This document shows positions 50,884 to 59,018 of a stretch of 64,000 bases of DNA, one piece after another. The translations under genes were made by a program, and so were the position numbers. The notes beneath the pieces were generated by a model that worked only from the letters and a program-made list of their open reading frames with translations, searched no databases and was not told the origin of the DNA. Positions within the stretch are counted from its first letter, which is position 1, and each line of letters opens with the position of its first letter. Origin of the DNA: Rhodobiaceae bacterium UBA7804 (GTDB taxonomy: Bacteria; Pseudomonadota; Alphaproteobacteria; Parvibaculales; Parvibaculaceae); contig DLCG01000008.1 in the NCBI GenBank assembly GCA_002480495.1, positions 289,363 to 353,362 of the forward strand, in the 5' to 3' direction.

Positions 50884-52350
50884 TCACTCCAGTGTCGAGA
50901 CAGTCACCGCGGGCGCGAAATTGCCCACAAGCGGCTTTGCGAAATCGACAACGAGATCGTTTGCTTCCTGCCTGAGCGCAACGGGGCTTCCATCGGCGAC
51001 AAGACGCGCCTGCCCGGAAAGCCTGACGTTACGCAACCGCAAGGAACCGCCCGCAGGTGCACCGAGCGGAATGATGTGAATGTCGTTACCGCTACGCGTG
51101 AAACGCACGGGCATGCCCGTATCGGTCTGCGTGTCCGAACAGTCCGTACCGTCGCGCTTCCACGGTGTCGTGCCGTAGACGGCTGCGCCGTTAACGGCGA
51201 GCCAGTCTCCAAAGAACTTCAGGCGTGCGAGCTGTTCGTCCGGAATGCCGCCATCCGTTCCTCGCGGTCCGACATTGAGCAGGAGGTTGCCACCCTTGGA
51301 GGCTCCATCGATGAAGTCGGACAGAAGCTGCTCCGGCGTGGCGTAATCCGCCTCGCTATCGTTCCTGTTGAAACCGAAGGAATGGCTCATGCCGCGCGTC
51401 GATTCCCACTTCTTGCTCTGAATCGTGGGGAAACGCGTGTATTCCGGCGTTCGAAAGTCGCTGTGGGGGATCGGTTGCGGGATCACCCCTTCGACCACAT
51501 GAGGATGCTTGCGGATATAACGCTTTGCCGCGAAGTCGAGCAGCCGGCGGGGCAGCCTGTAGCGCAGGAGCTTCGAGGCGAGACGCGCATGCACCCAGCG
51601 ATCATTCACCACGCCTTCGGGAACGGCATTGTAGTAGTCGGCAAACAACTGCAGCAGGCCGTCAAGCCCGGTTGGCCAGGAGATATCGTTCCAGAGAATG
51701 CTCGGCTCGTATCGCTCGATCAGCTCGCGCGTCTGCGCCATGGCATAGGCCGGGTAGTCGCCGCCCGGCATCGATCCGACGAAATCGGCGAAGGTGCGCA
51801 GAGGTTCGCGATTGAAGGTCCAGTCGATACCGCCCGAATAGTACACGCCGAAGCGCAGGCCCTGAGCGCGAACGGCGCGGGCAAGCTCGCCGACGATATC
51901 GCGCTTCGTCGTCCAGTTCCTTTCGTGGGGATTATCCACCGCGCTCGGCCAGAGACAAAAGCCGTCATGATGCTTTGTGACGAGGACGACATATTTCGCA
52001 CCGGAATTGCGAAAAGCCTCCGCCCATGCATCGGGATCCCAGTGTTTCAGCCCTTCCTCGAAGGGCTCCCTGAAAGCCTGATAGGGCCGATTGCCATATT
52101 CACTCGCGTGAAACTCCGCTGAAGGAGTGCCCGGCACCTTGATCGCATTCCAGTACCATTCCGTATAAGGCGTCATGGCAACGGCGCGGTCATAGTCCTT
52201 CTTGAAGGCATCCGAGATGCTGCCAAGATGCGGCGCGAAAGCCGGAATCGCCCATATTCCCCAATGAATGAAGATGCCCAGCTTCGCGTCGTCATACCAT
52301 TGCGGCAGCGGACGTGCGTTCAGCGACTTCAGATTGCCTTCATATCGCAT
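50884..52350 (-). CDS. Alpha-L-fucosidase (GH29)
   Basis: 488 residues of glycoside hydrolase family 29, releasing L-fucose by a retaining mechanism. Visible motifs are LGIFIHWGIWAIPAFAP near 24, AKYVVLVTKHHDGFCLW near 112, and SILWNDISWP near 215, where the Asp is the likely nucleophile (family pattern WxD). The TP-YTEWYWN segment near 60 is also typical. No signal peptide, so it may act in the cytoplasm on imported oligosaccharide. It overlaps the end of the FAH gene by 11 bp, indicating one operon for fucose use. Confidence 0.9.
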   Translation of the reverse strand: MRYEGNLKSLNARPLPQWYDDAKLGIFIHWGIWAIPAFAPHLGSISDAFKKDYDRAVAMTPYTEWYWNAIKVPGTPSAEFHASEYGNRPYQAFREPFEEGLKHWDPDAWAEAFRNSGAKYVVLVTKHHDGFCLWPSAVDNPHERNWTTKRDIVGELARAVRAQGLRFGVYYSGGIDWTFNREPLRTFADFVGSMPGGDYPAYAMAQTRELIERYEPSILWNDISWPTGLDGLLQLFADYYNAVPEGVVNDRWVHARLASKLLRYRLPRRLLDFAAKRYIRKHPHVVEGVIPQPIPHSDFRTPEYTRFPTIQSKKWESTRGMSHSFGFNRNDSEADYATPEQLLSDFIDGASKGGNLLLNVGPRGTDGGIPDEQLARLKFFGDWLAVNGAAVYGTTPWKRDGTDCSDTQTDTGMPVRFTRSGNDIHIIPLGAPAGGSLRLRNVRLSGQARLVADGSPVALRQEANDLVVDFAKPLVGNFAPAVTVSTLE

Positions 52351-53218
52351 CGCACATCCCCGCTATTTCCTTCATTCCGCCGTCTGCGACGGTTCGCTGT
52401 GTTTGTTCGCCCAAACCCTGGATGCCGAGACGCATGACCTGACCGGGGCGCAGATAGACAGGATCCGGCTTCATTCCGAGGCCGACGCCCGGCGGTGTTC
52501 CGGTGGAGATGACGTCGCCTGGCTGCAGGCTCATGAACCGGGAGATGTAGCTGACGATCTCGGCGACGCCGAAAATCATGGTGCGCGTGTTGCCGTCCTG
52601 ACGGCGCACGCCATCGACCTCGAGCCAGATATCGAGCGATTGCGGATCCGGCACTTCATCGCAGGTAACGAGCCAGGGACCGAGCGGACCGAAGGTGTCG
52701 CAGCTCTTGCCCTTCACCCATTGGCCGCCGCGCTCAAGCTGAAACTCCCGTTCCGAGAGATCGTTGATGACGCAATAACCTGCGATGTGGTCCGGCGCCT
52801 TTTCGCGCGGGACATGGCGCGCCTCGCGGCCGATCACCACGCCAAGCTCCACCTCCCAATCGGTCTTGACCGAACCGCGAGGGATGATCACGTCATCATT
52901 CGGCCCGCAAATTGCGCTCGTCGCCTTGAAGAAAAGGACCGGCTCGTGAGGCACTTCCATGCCCGATTCCGCGGCATGATCGGCGTAATTCAGGCCTACG
53001 CAGATGAACTTGCCGACATTTCCGACGCAGGGGCCGTAGCGCGTTCCTTCCGGCACGAGCGGGAGCCGGTCCGGGTCGATTGAAGCGAGCTTCGCGAGGC
53101 TTTCGGGCGCGAGGCCGGCGCCTGCAATGTCGGGAACGACGCCGGAGAGATCGCGCATGCGCCCTGTGGTGATCCACCCCCATTGAACGGGTCCACCTTG
53201 AAGTATGGTTTTGACCAT
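52340..53218 (-). CDS. FAH-family hydrolase, 5' end replaced by IS sequence
   Basis: Homology to fumarylacetoacetate hydrolase-family enzymes begins at GRMRDLSGVVPDIAG. FICVGLNYADHA near 66, the metal ligands in DWEVELGVVIG, and CVINDLSEREFQ follow, and STGTPPGVGLG near 262 completes the active site. Close family members include 2,4-didehydro-3-deoxy-L-fuconate hydrolase, which fits the overlapping fucosidase gene. The first 20 or so native residues are missing; the frame now opens inside the IS end (ATG 53218 or TTG 53239), without a Shine-Dalgarno site. The catalytic domain is intact. It may be a pseudogene. Confidence 0.8.
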   Translation of the reverse strand: MVKTILQGGPVQWGWITTGRMRDLSGVVPDIAGAGLAPESLAKLASIDPDRLPLVPEGTRYGPCVGNVGKFICVGLNYADHAAESGMEVPHEPVLFFKATSAICGPNDDVIIPRGSVKTDWEVELGVVIGREARHVPREKAPDHIAGYCVINDLSEREFQLERGGQWVKGKSCDTFGPLGPWLVTCDEVPDPQSLDIWLEVDGVRRQDGNTRTMIFGVAEIVSYISRFMSLQPGDVISTGTPPGVGLGMKPDPVYLRPGQVMRLGIQGLGEQTQRTVADGGMKEIAGMCDAI

Positions 53219-53232
53219 GAAGGAGGACCACA

Positions 53233-53511
53233 ATGGCAAACAAGCGACACAAGCCCGACGAGATCGTCACGAAGCTTCGGCAGGTTGAGGTTTTGCGCGG
53301 CCAAGGCATGGCGATGGCGGATGCCGTTCGCCAGATCGGCGTTTCCGAACTGACGTTCTACCGGTGGCGCAAGCAATATGGCGGCATGAGCCGTGACCAG
53401 CTTCGGCAGTTGAAGGATCTCCAGAAGGAGAACGAACGGCTTCGCAAGGCGGTGGCCGATCTGACGCTGGACAAGCTGATCCTGACGGAGGCTGCGCGGG
53501 GAAACTTCTGA
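53233..53511 (+). CDS. IS3-family transposase OrfA
   Basis: 92 residues. A helix-turn-helix domain (about 10-50, with VEVLRGQGMAMADAVRQIG and ELTFYRWRKQYGG) binds the IS ends. A leucine-zipper-like helix (LKDLQKENERLRKAVADL) follows for multimerisation. GAGG precedes the ATG. A GGGAAAC heptamer at 53499-53505, two codons before the stop, allows a -1 shift into orfB. Confidence 0.92.
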   Translation: MANKRHKPDEIVTKLRQVEVLRGQGMAMADAVRQIGVSELTFYRWRKQYGGMSRDQLRQLKDLQKENERLRKAVADLTLDKLILTEAARGNF

Positions 53512-54416
53512 GCCCCTCGCGTCGCCGTGCCTGCATCGACCATGTTCGCTCGGTTCTGCCGAAGCGCGTGTCGGAGCGCCGGGTATGCCTCGTGCTTGGG
53601 CAGCATCGCTCCACGCAGCGGCGTATTCCTCGCGGCCGGGACGACGAGCAGCAACTGACCGAGGACATCGTTGCACTGGCCCGCCGCTATGGCCGCTACG
53701 GCTATCGCAAGATCGCCGAGCTTCTGCGCAGCCAGATGGGCTGGGTGGTCAACGACAAGCGGGTCGAGCGCATCTGGCGGCAAGAGGGGCTGAAGGTTCC
53801 AGCCAAACAACCGAAGAAAGGCCGGCTCTGGCTCGCCGACGGATCATGCATCCGCCTGCGCGCCGAGCGGCCCAACCATGTCTGGTCCTACGACTTCGTC
53901 GAGGACCGCACTCATGACGGAAGGAAGTACCGCATGCTTAACGTGATCGACGAGTTCACGCATGAGGCGCTGGCGATCCGCATCGATCGCAAGCTCAACT
54001 CCACCGACGTCATCGACGTCCTGTCCGACCTGTTCATCCTGCGCGGCGTGCCTGAGCACATCCGTTCCGACAACGGCCCGGAGTTCATCGCCACGGCCGT
54101 GCAGGACTGGATCACCGCCGTCGGGGCGAAGACTGCCTACATCGCACCCGGAAGCCCATGGGAGAATGGCTACATCGAGAGCTTCAATGCTCGCCTGCGC
54201 GACGAACTCCTCGACGGCGAGATCTTCTACACGCTCAAAGAGGCCAGGATCATCGTGGAAAGCTGGCGTCGGCATTACAACACCGTGCGTCCGCATGGAT
54301 CGCTCGGCTACAAGCCGCCGGCGCCGGAGGTCTTCATCCCGGCATTCGCGCGGGCGGCCCTGCAACCCCAACCAGCGATGCCGCCCGCGCTGGCGCCACG
54401 ACCATCATTGCACTAA
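53505..54416 (+). CDS. IS3-family transposase OrfB (DDE integrase core), read by -1 frameshift
   Basis: Given from the point of frame entry; a GTG at 53568 would give a 282-residue product alone. An N-terminal HTH_21 segment (RRYGRYGYRKIAELL) precedes the rve core. The DDE triad is visible as SYDFVED, RSDNGPEF and the glutamate in ENGYIESFNARLRDEL, with 35 residues between the second and third, as in the IS3 family. The frame lies at -1 relative to orfA and has no stop between the slip site and the GTG. It appears intact, so the element may be active. Confidence 0.92.
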   Translation, partial: LLSPSRRRACIDHVRSVLPKRVSERRVCLVLGQHRSTQRRIPRGRDDEQQLTEDIVALARRYGRYGYRKIAELLRSQMGWVVNDKRVERIWRQEGLKVPAKQPKKGRLWLADGSCIRLRAERPNHVWSYDFVEDRTHDGRKYRMLNVIDEFTHEALAIRIDRKLNSTDVIDVLSDLFILRGVPEHIRSDNGPEFIATAVQDWITAVGAKTAYIAPGSPWENGYIESFNARLRDELLDGEIFYTLKEARIIVESWRRHYNTVRPHGSLGYKPPAPEVFIPAFARAALQPQPAMPPALAPRPSLH

Positions 54417-54450
54417 CAATCAAATTGGACCCGTCCGTGGGGGCCGATCA

Positions 54451-54514
54451 CCCTGACGAGGCGGCTGACGGCTTCCAGAACTTCGACAAGACGGCAAAAA
54501 AGACGCATGAGTGA
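54451..54514 (+). pseudogene. 3' remnant of a gene cut by the IS element
   Basis: Right of the IS a plus-strand frame runs DEAADGFQNFDKTAKKTHE then TGA (54512-54514). Its codons (gac, ggc, ttc, aac, aag) look like coding usage here. No family is recognised. It differs from the FAH gene interrupted on the left, so DNA between the two was probably lost. Confidence 0.35.
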
Positions 54515-54618
54515 TTGCGGGCAGGACAGCGCTTCGTGAGCATGAAAACCGCAGAGATCGCAGACCCCGCGACGGATTTCGTATAGGCTATATTGTTCTT
54601 GAGACGAAGCATATCCGG

Positions 54619-55515
54619 ATGATCAGCATGACGGCGCCGCACGGCTTCAGGGAAAGTCAGGCAACATTGAAGAGGACCGCGCAATTCAGCGGCGTGGGCC
54701 TCCACACAGGCCGGACAACCAATGTGACGATCCATCCCGCTCCGGCCGATACGGGGATAAGATTTCGCCGGTCAAAAGGGCGCGGACAGGGTGCCGAGCT
54801 AACGGCGGACTGGCGTCACTGCATCGACTTTCCCCGTTGCACCATGATGAAGGCCAGCGACGGAGCCAAATTCCAGACGATCGAACATCTGATGGCTTCC
54901 TTCTTCGCGCTCGAGATCGACAATGCGATCGTCGAGATGGATGCGCAGGAAGTACCCATCATGGATGGCAGCGCGCGGCCGATCGTCGAGGCGCTGGAAG
55001 GCGGAGGAATTCAGGAGCAGGACCGGCCGAGACATTTCCGGAAGATCTCGAAAAGCATAACGCTGACCGACGACCGCATTTCACTTACCATCGAACCTCA
55101 CCCAACTTTTGCCATCGACTATTCGCTGGAACTTCCCTACTGGAACACGCAACGGTGGTCCGGCGAGATGCCGCCTGCCCGCTTCCGCGAAGAGATCTGC
55201 TTTGCGCGAACCTACGGGATTCTTTCGGTCATCTGGCCCGCACTTATCCTCGGCAAGCTGCGCCTCATTCCGCTCGTGAGGGGGGCATCACTCAGCAATG
55301 CGCTGCTGATGTACAAGGATCGCGTTCTGAACGACGGGGGCCTGAAATCCCCGGACGAGTTTCTGCGCCATCGCATTCTCGACCTTGTAGGCGATCTGGC
55401 GCTTGGCGGCGGTCCGATCATCGGCAAGGTCACCGCGTTCTGCTCGAACCACAAGCACAACCGGGCCCTTCTGAGAGCGGTGGAAGAAAGGGACGCGCTC
55501 GTACCGGCGGCTTGA
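54619..55515 (+). CDS. lpxC: Divergent LpxC-family deacetylase (probable paralogue)
   Basis: About 298 residues of the UDP-3-O-acyl-N-acetylglucosamine deacetylase family. The zinc/catalytic motif is QTIEHLMA near 93 (Glu and His). The second ligand set DEFLRHRILDLVGD near 247 holds His and Asp, and HKHNRALL near 279 the last His. VPIMDGSARPIV near 115 and VGLHTG near 25 are conserved. The stretch RTYGI...LGKLRLIPLVRGASLSN is longer and more divergent than in canonical LpxC. Genomic context (IS, glycosyltransferase, sulfotransferase) is not the usual ftsZ-lpxC position. It may be a second deacetylase for a special lipid or glycan. Start may be 54628. Confidence 0.8.
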   Translation: MISMTAPHGFRESQATLKRTAQFSGVGLHTGRTTNVTIHPAPADTGIRFRRSKGRGQGAELTADWRHCIDFPRCTMMKASDGAKFQTIEHLMASFFALEIDNAIVEMDAQEVPIMDGSARPIVEALEGGGIQEQDRPRHFRKISKSITLTDDRISLTIEPHPTFAIDYSLELPYWNTQRWSGEMPPARFREEICFARTYGILSVIWPALILGKLRLIPLVRGASLSNALLMYKDRVLNDGGLKSPDEFLRHRILDLVGDLALGGGPIIGKVTAFCSNHKHNRALLRAVEERDALVPAA

Positions 55516-55519
55516 AGGC

Positions 55520-56302
55520 TTACCGCTTTCCTTTTACCGAAAGATCATAGCCGTAGTGCTCCGCCCACTTGCCGCATATGTCGCGGACCACGGCGATATC
55601 CTCATCCGAGAGTACCGAAAGATATTGATCCCGCTCGGGATGAATCCTGGAAAAATTGTAGGTAAGCGAGCGTGTGTCCTCGCCCAGAAATTTCATCAGT
55701 CTCTTGGATTCGATCTTCGGATTCGAGGTGAGGGCCTCGTATTTCAGTTCATAAGACCGTTCCTTGATCGCGGGCTGAACGGTGTTGAAGATGGCGACCG
55801 CTTCCAGCCAGTAGTTCGCGGCCGCGATAACGCTCGGCGCCCCTATCACTTTTCCGACCATGAGGCTCGCCACGACGTTCAGCGGATTCCGGACGATATG
55901 AACGAAGCTCGCCGAAGGATAGTCGTGAGCAAGAAGCGGCAGGCCATAGATGTTCTGGGGTGACTTGTCGAACCAACGGCCTCCCTCATTCGCCGCACCG
56001 GCGAGAAAAGCCTTCATATAGCGATTCTGAAAATCCCGGCGCGACGAGGCCGTGGCGACCATTTCCTCGAACAGGCCTTCGTCGACCTTGTCCATCTTGC
56101 GGTGCCGCTTCAGTACGCGCCTCTTTGTCACCTCCGTTCTGTAGGCGTTGCTGCCGAACGGCTGCCCCCACCGGTAGTAATGAGTCTCTTCAGGGCACTC
56201 CAGGCGCCCGGAGCTCCGCAGGACGTCTCGCAGCAGGGTCGTGCCGGAGCGGACACATCCAAGAATGAAGAAGGGAGGATCAGAAATCATCTCGATATCC
56301 AT
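55520..56302 (-). CDS. Sulfotransferase family protein
   Basis: About 260 residues. The PAPS 5'-phosphosulfate loop is FILGCVRSGTTLLRDVL (about 9-25), and the 3'-phosphate-binding region HIVRNPLNVVASLMVG near 135 contains the Arg-Ser-type element in variant form. WFDKSPQNIYGLPLLA near 113 holds a catalytic-site Lys-Ser pair. It likely sulfates a glycan or lipid in the cytoplasm. The start (ATG 56302 or 56290) overlaps the end of the upstream glycosyltransferase gene, so the two are translationally coupled. It converges with the lpxC-like gene, 4 bp apart. Confidence 0.83.
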   Translation of the reverse strand: MDIEMISDPPFFILGCVRSGTTLLRDVLRSSGRLECPEETHYYRWGQPFGSNAYRTEVTKRRVLKRHRKMDKVDEGLFEEMVATASSRRDFQNRYMKAFLAGAANEGGRWFDKSPQNIYGLPLLAHDYPSASFVHIVRNPLNVVASLMVGKVIGAPSVIAAANYWLEAVAIFNTVQPAIKERSYELKYEALTSNPKIESKRLMKFLGEDTRSLTYNFSRIHPERDQYLSVLSDEDIAVVRDICGKWAEHYGYDLSVKGKR

Positions 56303-58865
56303 AATACGTACGATAGGTATATGTCCGCGCGGATTGAGCAAACTCCGGGTTCGCCTTGGCTGCAAGATCGCTCCGGCTGCCGAGAAGGCAATCGACAACG
56401 ACGGCAGGATCATGAAGCCCTTCCCGGGGCAAATAGACCGCGTGCTGGAACCCTGCTTCCACCAAGCGTTCGTATTGCGCGCCAAAAGGAAAAACCGCAA
56501 CGGGAAATCCGGCGAGAAGGACTTCCGACAAGGTATAGCAATAGGTTTCGGGCCAAACAGAGGGAATCAAGGCCAAGTGGCATTTTTCCCGTTCCAGGAT
56601 CCCGGGCAGATCGGCCTGCGCATAGACACCGGTGATGCGCACATGCTTGTTCCGGCGCAACTCGTTGTCCCGGTCGGTGTAGCCCACAACCACGAAATCC
56701 AGCGGTAACTTCTTTCGCTGGACGTAGTCTGCTGCCTTGACGACAATTTCAGACCCCTTGTGCCGGAGGATTGCGCCAAGGAGAAGCACGCGCAAACGCT
56801 CTCCGGCCTGCCAAGGGGTTGCTGCCCGGCCGGATACCGCAGCCTCGGGGTGCGGACGAACCGAGACGTCCAGTGCCGGAAATGTCTGCCGGATGCGGCG
56901 GGCCGCATCGCCGCTCGGCGCGAGGCGCAAACGGACTTTCGACAGAAATCCGCCAAACCTCTCGTGCCAGTCATCGATATCGTTTGCGCCGAAGAGGTTG
57001 CCGTTCTTCCTCAGGCAGGCATTGCATTTACCGCGCTCCGCACCGCCGCAAAAAACGCCGGTATGGTCGATCATGTTGATGCGCGGGCAGACCGCCATGT
57101 AATCGTGAAAGGTGAAGTCGAGAGGAACTTCCATCCTCGCCGCGATACGCGGCAAGATCTCAAGGAGCTTCAGATCCCATCCGGCGATGCTGTGCACATG
57201 GATGTGGGTTATCCCCGCCAGCGTCAGCAATTCCACCGCTTCATCAATATCCGGGCCGATCCTGACCCCGAGAAGATTGGGGAGGTGGAGATCGCCTGCC
57301 GACAGATCGCCGGCCAGCGCATGCGGCTTCGACGGCCGCAGATATACGGCACCTATCCCCGCCGTCTCGCAGATGGCAGCTAGATCGCGCATGTGGCGGT
57401 CCACACCTCCGCCCCAGGTATGCGAAACGAACAGGATGTTCCGCTTGTGACGCCCGGCAACACGAGCCGCATCCGCACGGCGCCGCAAATGGGCGGCGGG
57501 ATTTCGCTTAACGAAGTTCCGAATCTCATCCGTGTAGCGGGGATAGCGGCCGGTCAGCACACGCATGCCTTCACTTCGTGCCTTCAGCGCCGTATCCGCA
57601 AAGGAAACGCCGCCTGTATGACGAACGAAGACATCTCCGGCGAGCAGGTTGCGCCAGCCAGCCGCCGCAGCCCGCTGACAGAGATCGTTTTCCTCGCCAT
57701 AGCCCCTGCCGAAAGCCAGCTCGTCGAACATGCCGATTTCGTTCAGCAACTCGCGCGCGATGAACATGCAAAAGCCGACACCTGTCGGGATCTCGACGCT
57801 CTGTCCCCTGTTCACTGAAGCAAAAATGCGGTCCAGCGCGGCATATCCCAGCTCCAGCCTTTCGGGATTGTCGCCATTCGAAACCGGGTAGCTGCAGATC
57901 GTTGCATTGGTGGAAAACGGCGTCACCGTGCCGACGCGCGGCGCCTTGCCATGAGCTAGAAGCCGATCGAGCCAGTCGCCATAAACCACGGTATCCGAAT
58001 TGAGCAGGACGACATCACGCGAGGGATGAAGGTTCATCGCCCTGTTGCAGCTCCGGACGAAGCCGAGGTTCGTTTCATTTTCGAGGAGAGTGATCAGTCC
58101 GAGATCGCGAAGTTCCCGCAGCTTCCTCGTAAGACGCGGCTCGGGCGAGGCGTCGTCGACGACGACAATCTCATGAGGCGTCTTGCCTGTGGAAGACAGG
58201 ACCGAATGGAGACAAGCCAGCGTATCGTGCCAGCCGCGATAGGCAGGCACGATCACATCGACGGAAATTGCGCCCTGCGGCCTATTCTTTCGACTTTGGG
58301 CAAGTTCGGTCCAGGCATCGTCGCCGGGCGCCCTTGGTTTGGCGGCGGGCCGCCACTTGCCCGCTTTTCCCGGCGTTCCGAAACGGCGGCCTTCCTCCCT
58401 GCCGAAACGCAGATAATGCTGAAGCGGCTCCATGCCCGCGGCGGCGACGTCGGGATAGTGAGCGAGATAATCCCGTGCCGAAAAGCCGGGCGCCGGATCG
58501 CGCCCTTCCGCGGCTCCGTGCCGAAGGTAGTGCACCAGCGGGTTCATGCCGCTGGCCGCAACATCGCGATTTCGCGAGAGGTACCATCGGCTATCGAAGA
58601 CAGGGTCGGGTTTGCGGCCCTCCTGCCCTCCGCTCAGGAGGTAGTGAAGAAGCGGGTCGACATAACGTCCCGCGACATCCGGATATTGTCCCCGGTACCA
58701 CCTCTCATCGAAAAGGCCCGAGCGATAAAGAAGCAGATAGTCTCTGACGATCGAGACGCGGTCGCCGCGGGCAAGCGCTTCCAGCCAGATCTGGAGATGC
58801 CCCTTGAGCAGACGAAGATTCAGGCTCCAGGAAGCGCGGATAGCCGAGAAATCCAAAAGCGACAT
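56280..58865 (-). CDS. Large two-domain glycosyltransferase (GT2 plus GT4-like) with three N-terminal repeats
   Basis: 861 residues. Residues about 50-160 hold three repeats of about 37 residues, pattern FD-x-RWY-x4-PDVA...G-x-DPL-HYL-x-GG-EGR. A GT2 domain (about 200-440) follows, with VSVDVIVPAYRGWHDTLACL, the DxD-like VVLLNSDTVVYGDW and EENDLCQRA. The GT4 half (about 470-850) has SHTWGGGVDRHMRDLAAI, LLLGAILRHKGSEIVVKAA and HLALIPSVWPETYCYTLSEVLLAGFPV, the donor site. A cluster CGGAERGKCNACLRKNG could bind metal. It overlaps the sulfotransferase gene, pointing to a sulfated surface glycan. Confidence 0.88.
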   Translation of the reverse strand: MSLLDFSAIRASWSLNLRLLKGHLQIWLEALARGDRVSIVRDYLLLYRSGLFDERWYRGQYPDVAGRYVDPLLHYLLSGGQEGRKPDPVFDSRWYLSRNRDVAASGMNPLVHYLRHGAAEGRDPAPGFSARDYLAHYPDVAAAGMEPLQHYLRFGREEGRRFGTPGKAGKWRPAAKPRAPGDDAWTELAQSRKNRPQGAISVDVIVPAYRGWHDTLACLHSVLSSTGKTPHEIVVVDDASPEPRLTRKLRELRDLGLITLLENETNLGFVRSCNRAMNLHPSRDVVLLNSDTVVYGDWLDRLLAHGKAPRVGTVTPFSTNATICSYPVSNGDNPERLELGYAALDRIFASVNRGQSVEIPTGVGFCMFIARELLNEIGMFDELAFGRGYGEENDLCQRAAAAGWRNLLAGDVFVRHTGGVSFADTALKARSEGMRVLTGRYPRYTDEIRNFVKRNPAAHLRRRADAARVAGRHKRNILFVSHTWGGGVDRHMRDLAAICETAGIGAVYLRPSKPHALAGDLSAGDLHLPNLLGVRIGPDIDEAVELLTLAGITHIHVHSIAGWDLKLLEILPRIAARMEVPLDFTFHDYMAVCPRINMIDHTGVFCGGAERGKCNACLRKNGNLFGANDIDDWHERFGGFLSKVRLRLAPSGDAARRIRQTFPALDVSVRPHPEAAVSGRAATPWQAGERLRVLLLGAILRHKGSEIVVKAADYVQRKKLPLDFVVVGYTDRDNELRRNKHVRITGVYAQADLPGILEREKCHLALIPSVWPETYCYTLSEVLLAGFPVAVFPFGAQYERLVEAGFQHAVYLPREGLHDPAVVVDCLLGSRSDLAAKANPEFAQSARTYTYRTYYGYRDDF

Positions 58866-59018
58866 TTATCCCGATCCCCAGTGGACCCGCCTCAGGCATG
58901 AAGCCGGCGGGGTCCAAGCGTCCCCCTGAACGCCAAGGGATAAACATTACGAGGAGCTTCCGCCACCCGGGAATGAGGCTATGAGCCGGACGAAGGCGAA
59001 GTCGGCGGCCGAATATCC

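Larger units (their letters stand above)
53167..54450 (+). mobile_element. IS3-family insertion sequence (IS407-group-like)
   Basis: About 1.28 kb with imperfect terminal inverted repeats. The left end (from 53170) TGATCCACCCCCATTG and the right end read inward (from 54450) TGATCGGCCCCCACGG share most bases, and both continue with ACGGGTCCA. It carries orfA and orfB in IS3 arrangement. CCCTG occurs next to both ends (53162-53166 and 54451-54455), but offset by 3 bp on the left, so a target duplication is doubtful. Exact ends are uncertain by a few bases. The flanks belong to two different broken genes. Confidence 0.85.

Noticed and set aside
53162..54455. CCCTG repeats as a clean target-site duplication of the IS
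   Set aside because: The left copy is 3 bp away from the inverted repeat start, and the two flanks do not rejoin into one gene.
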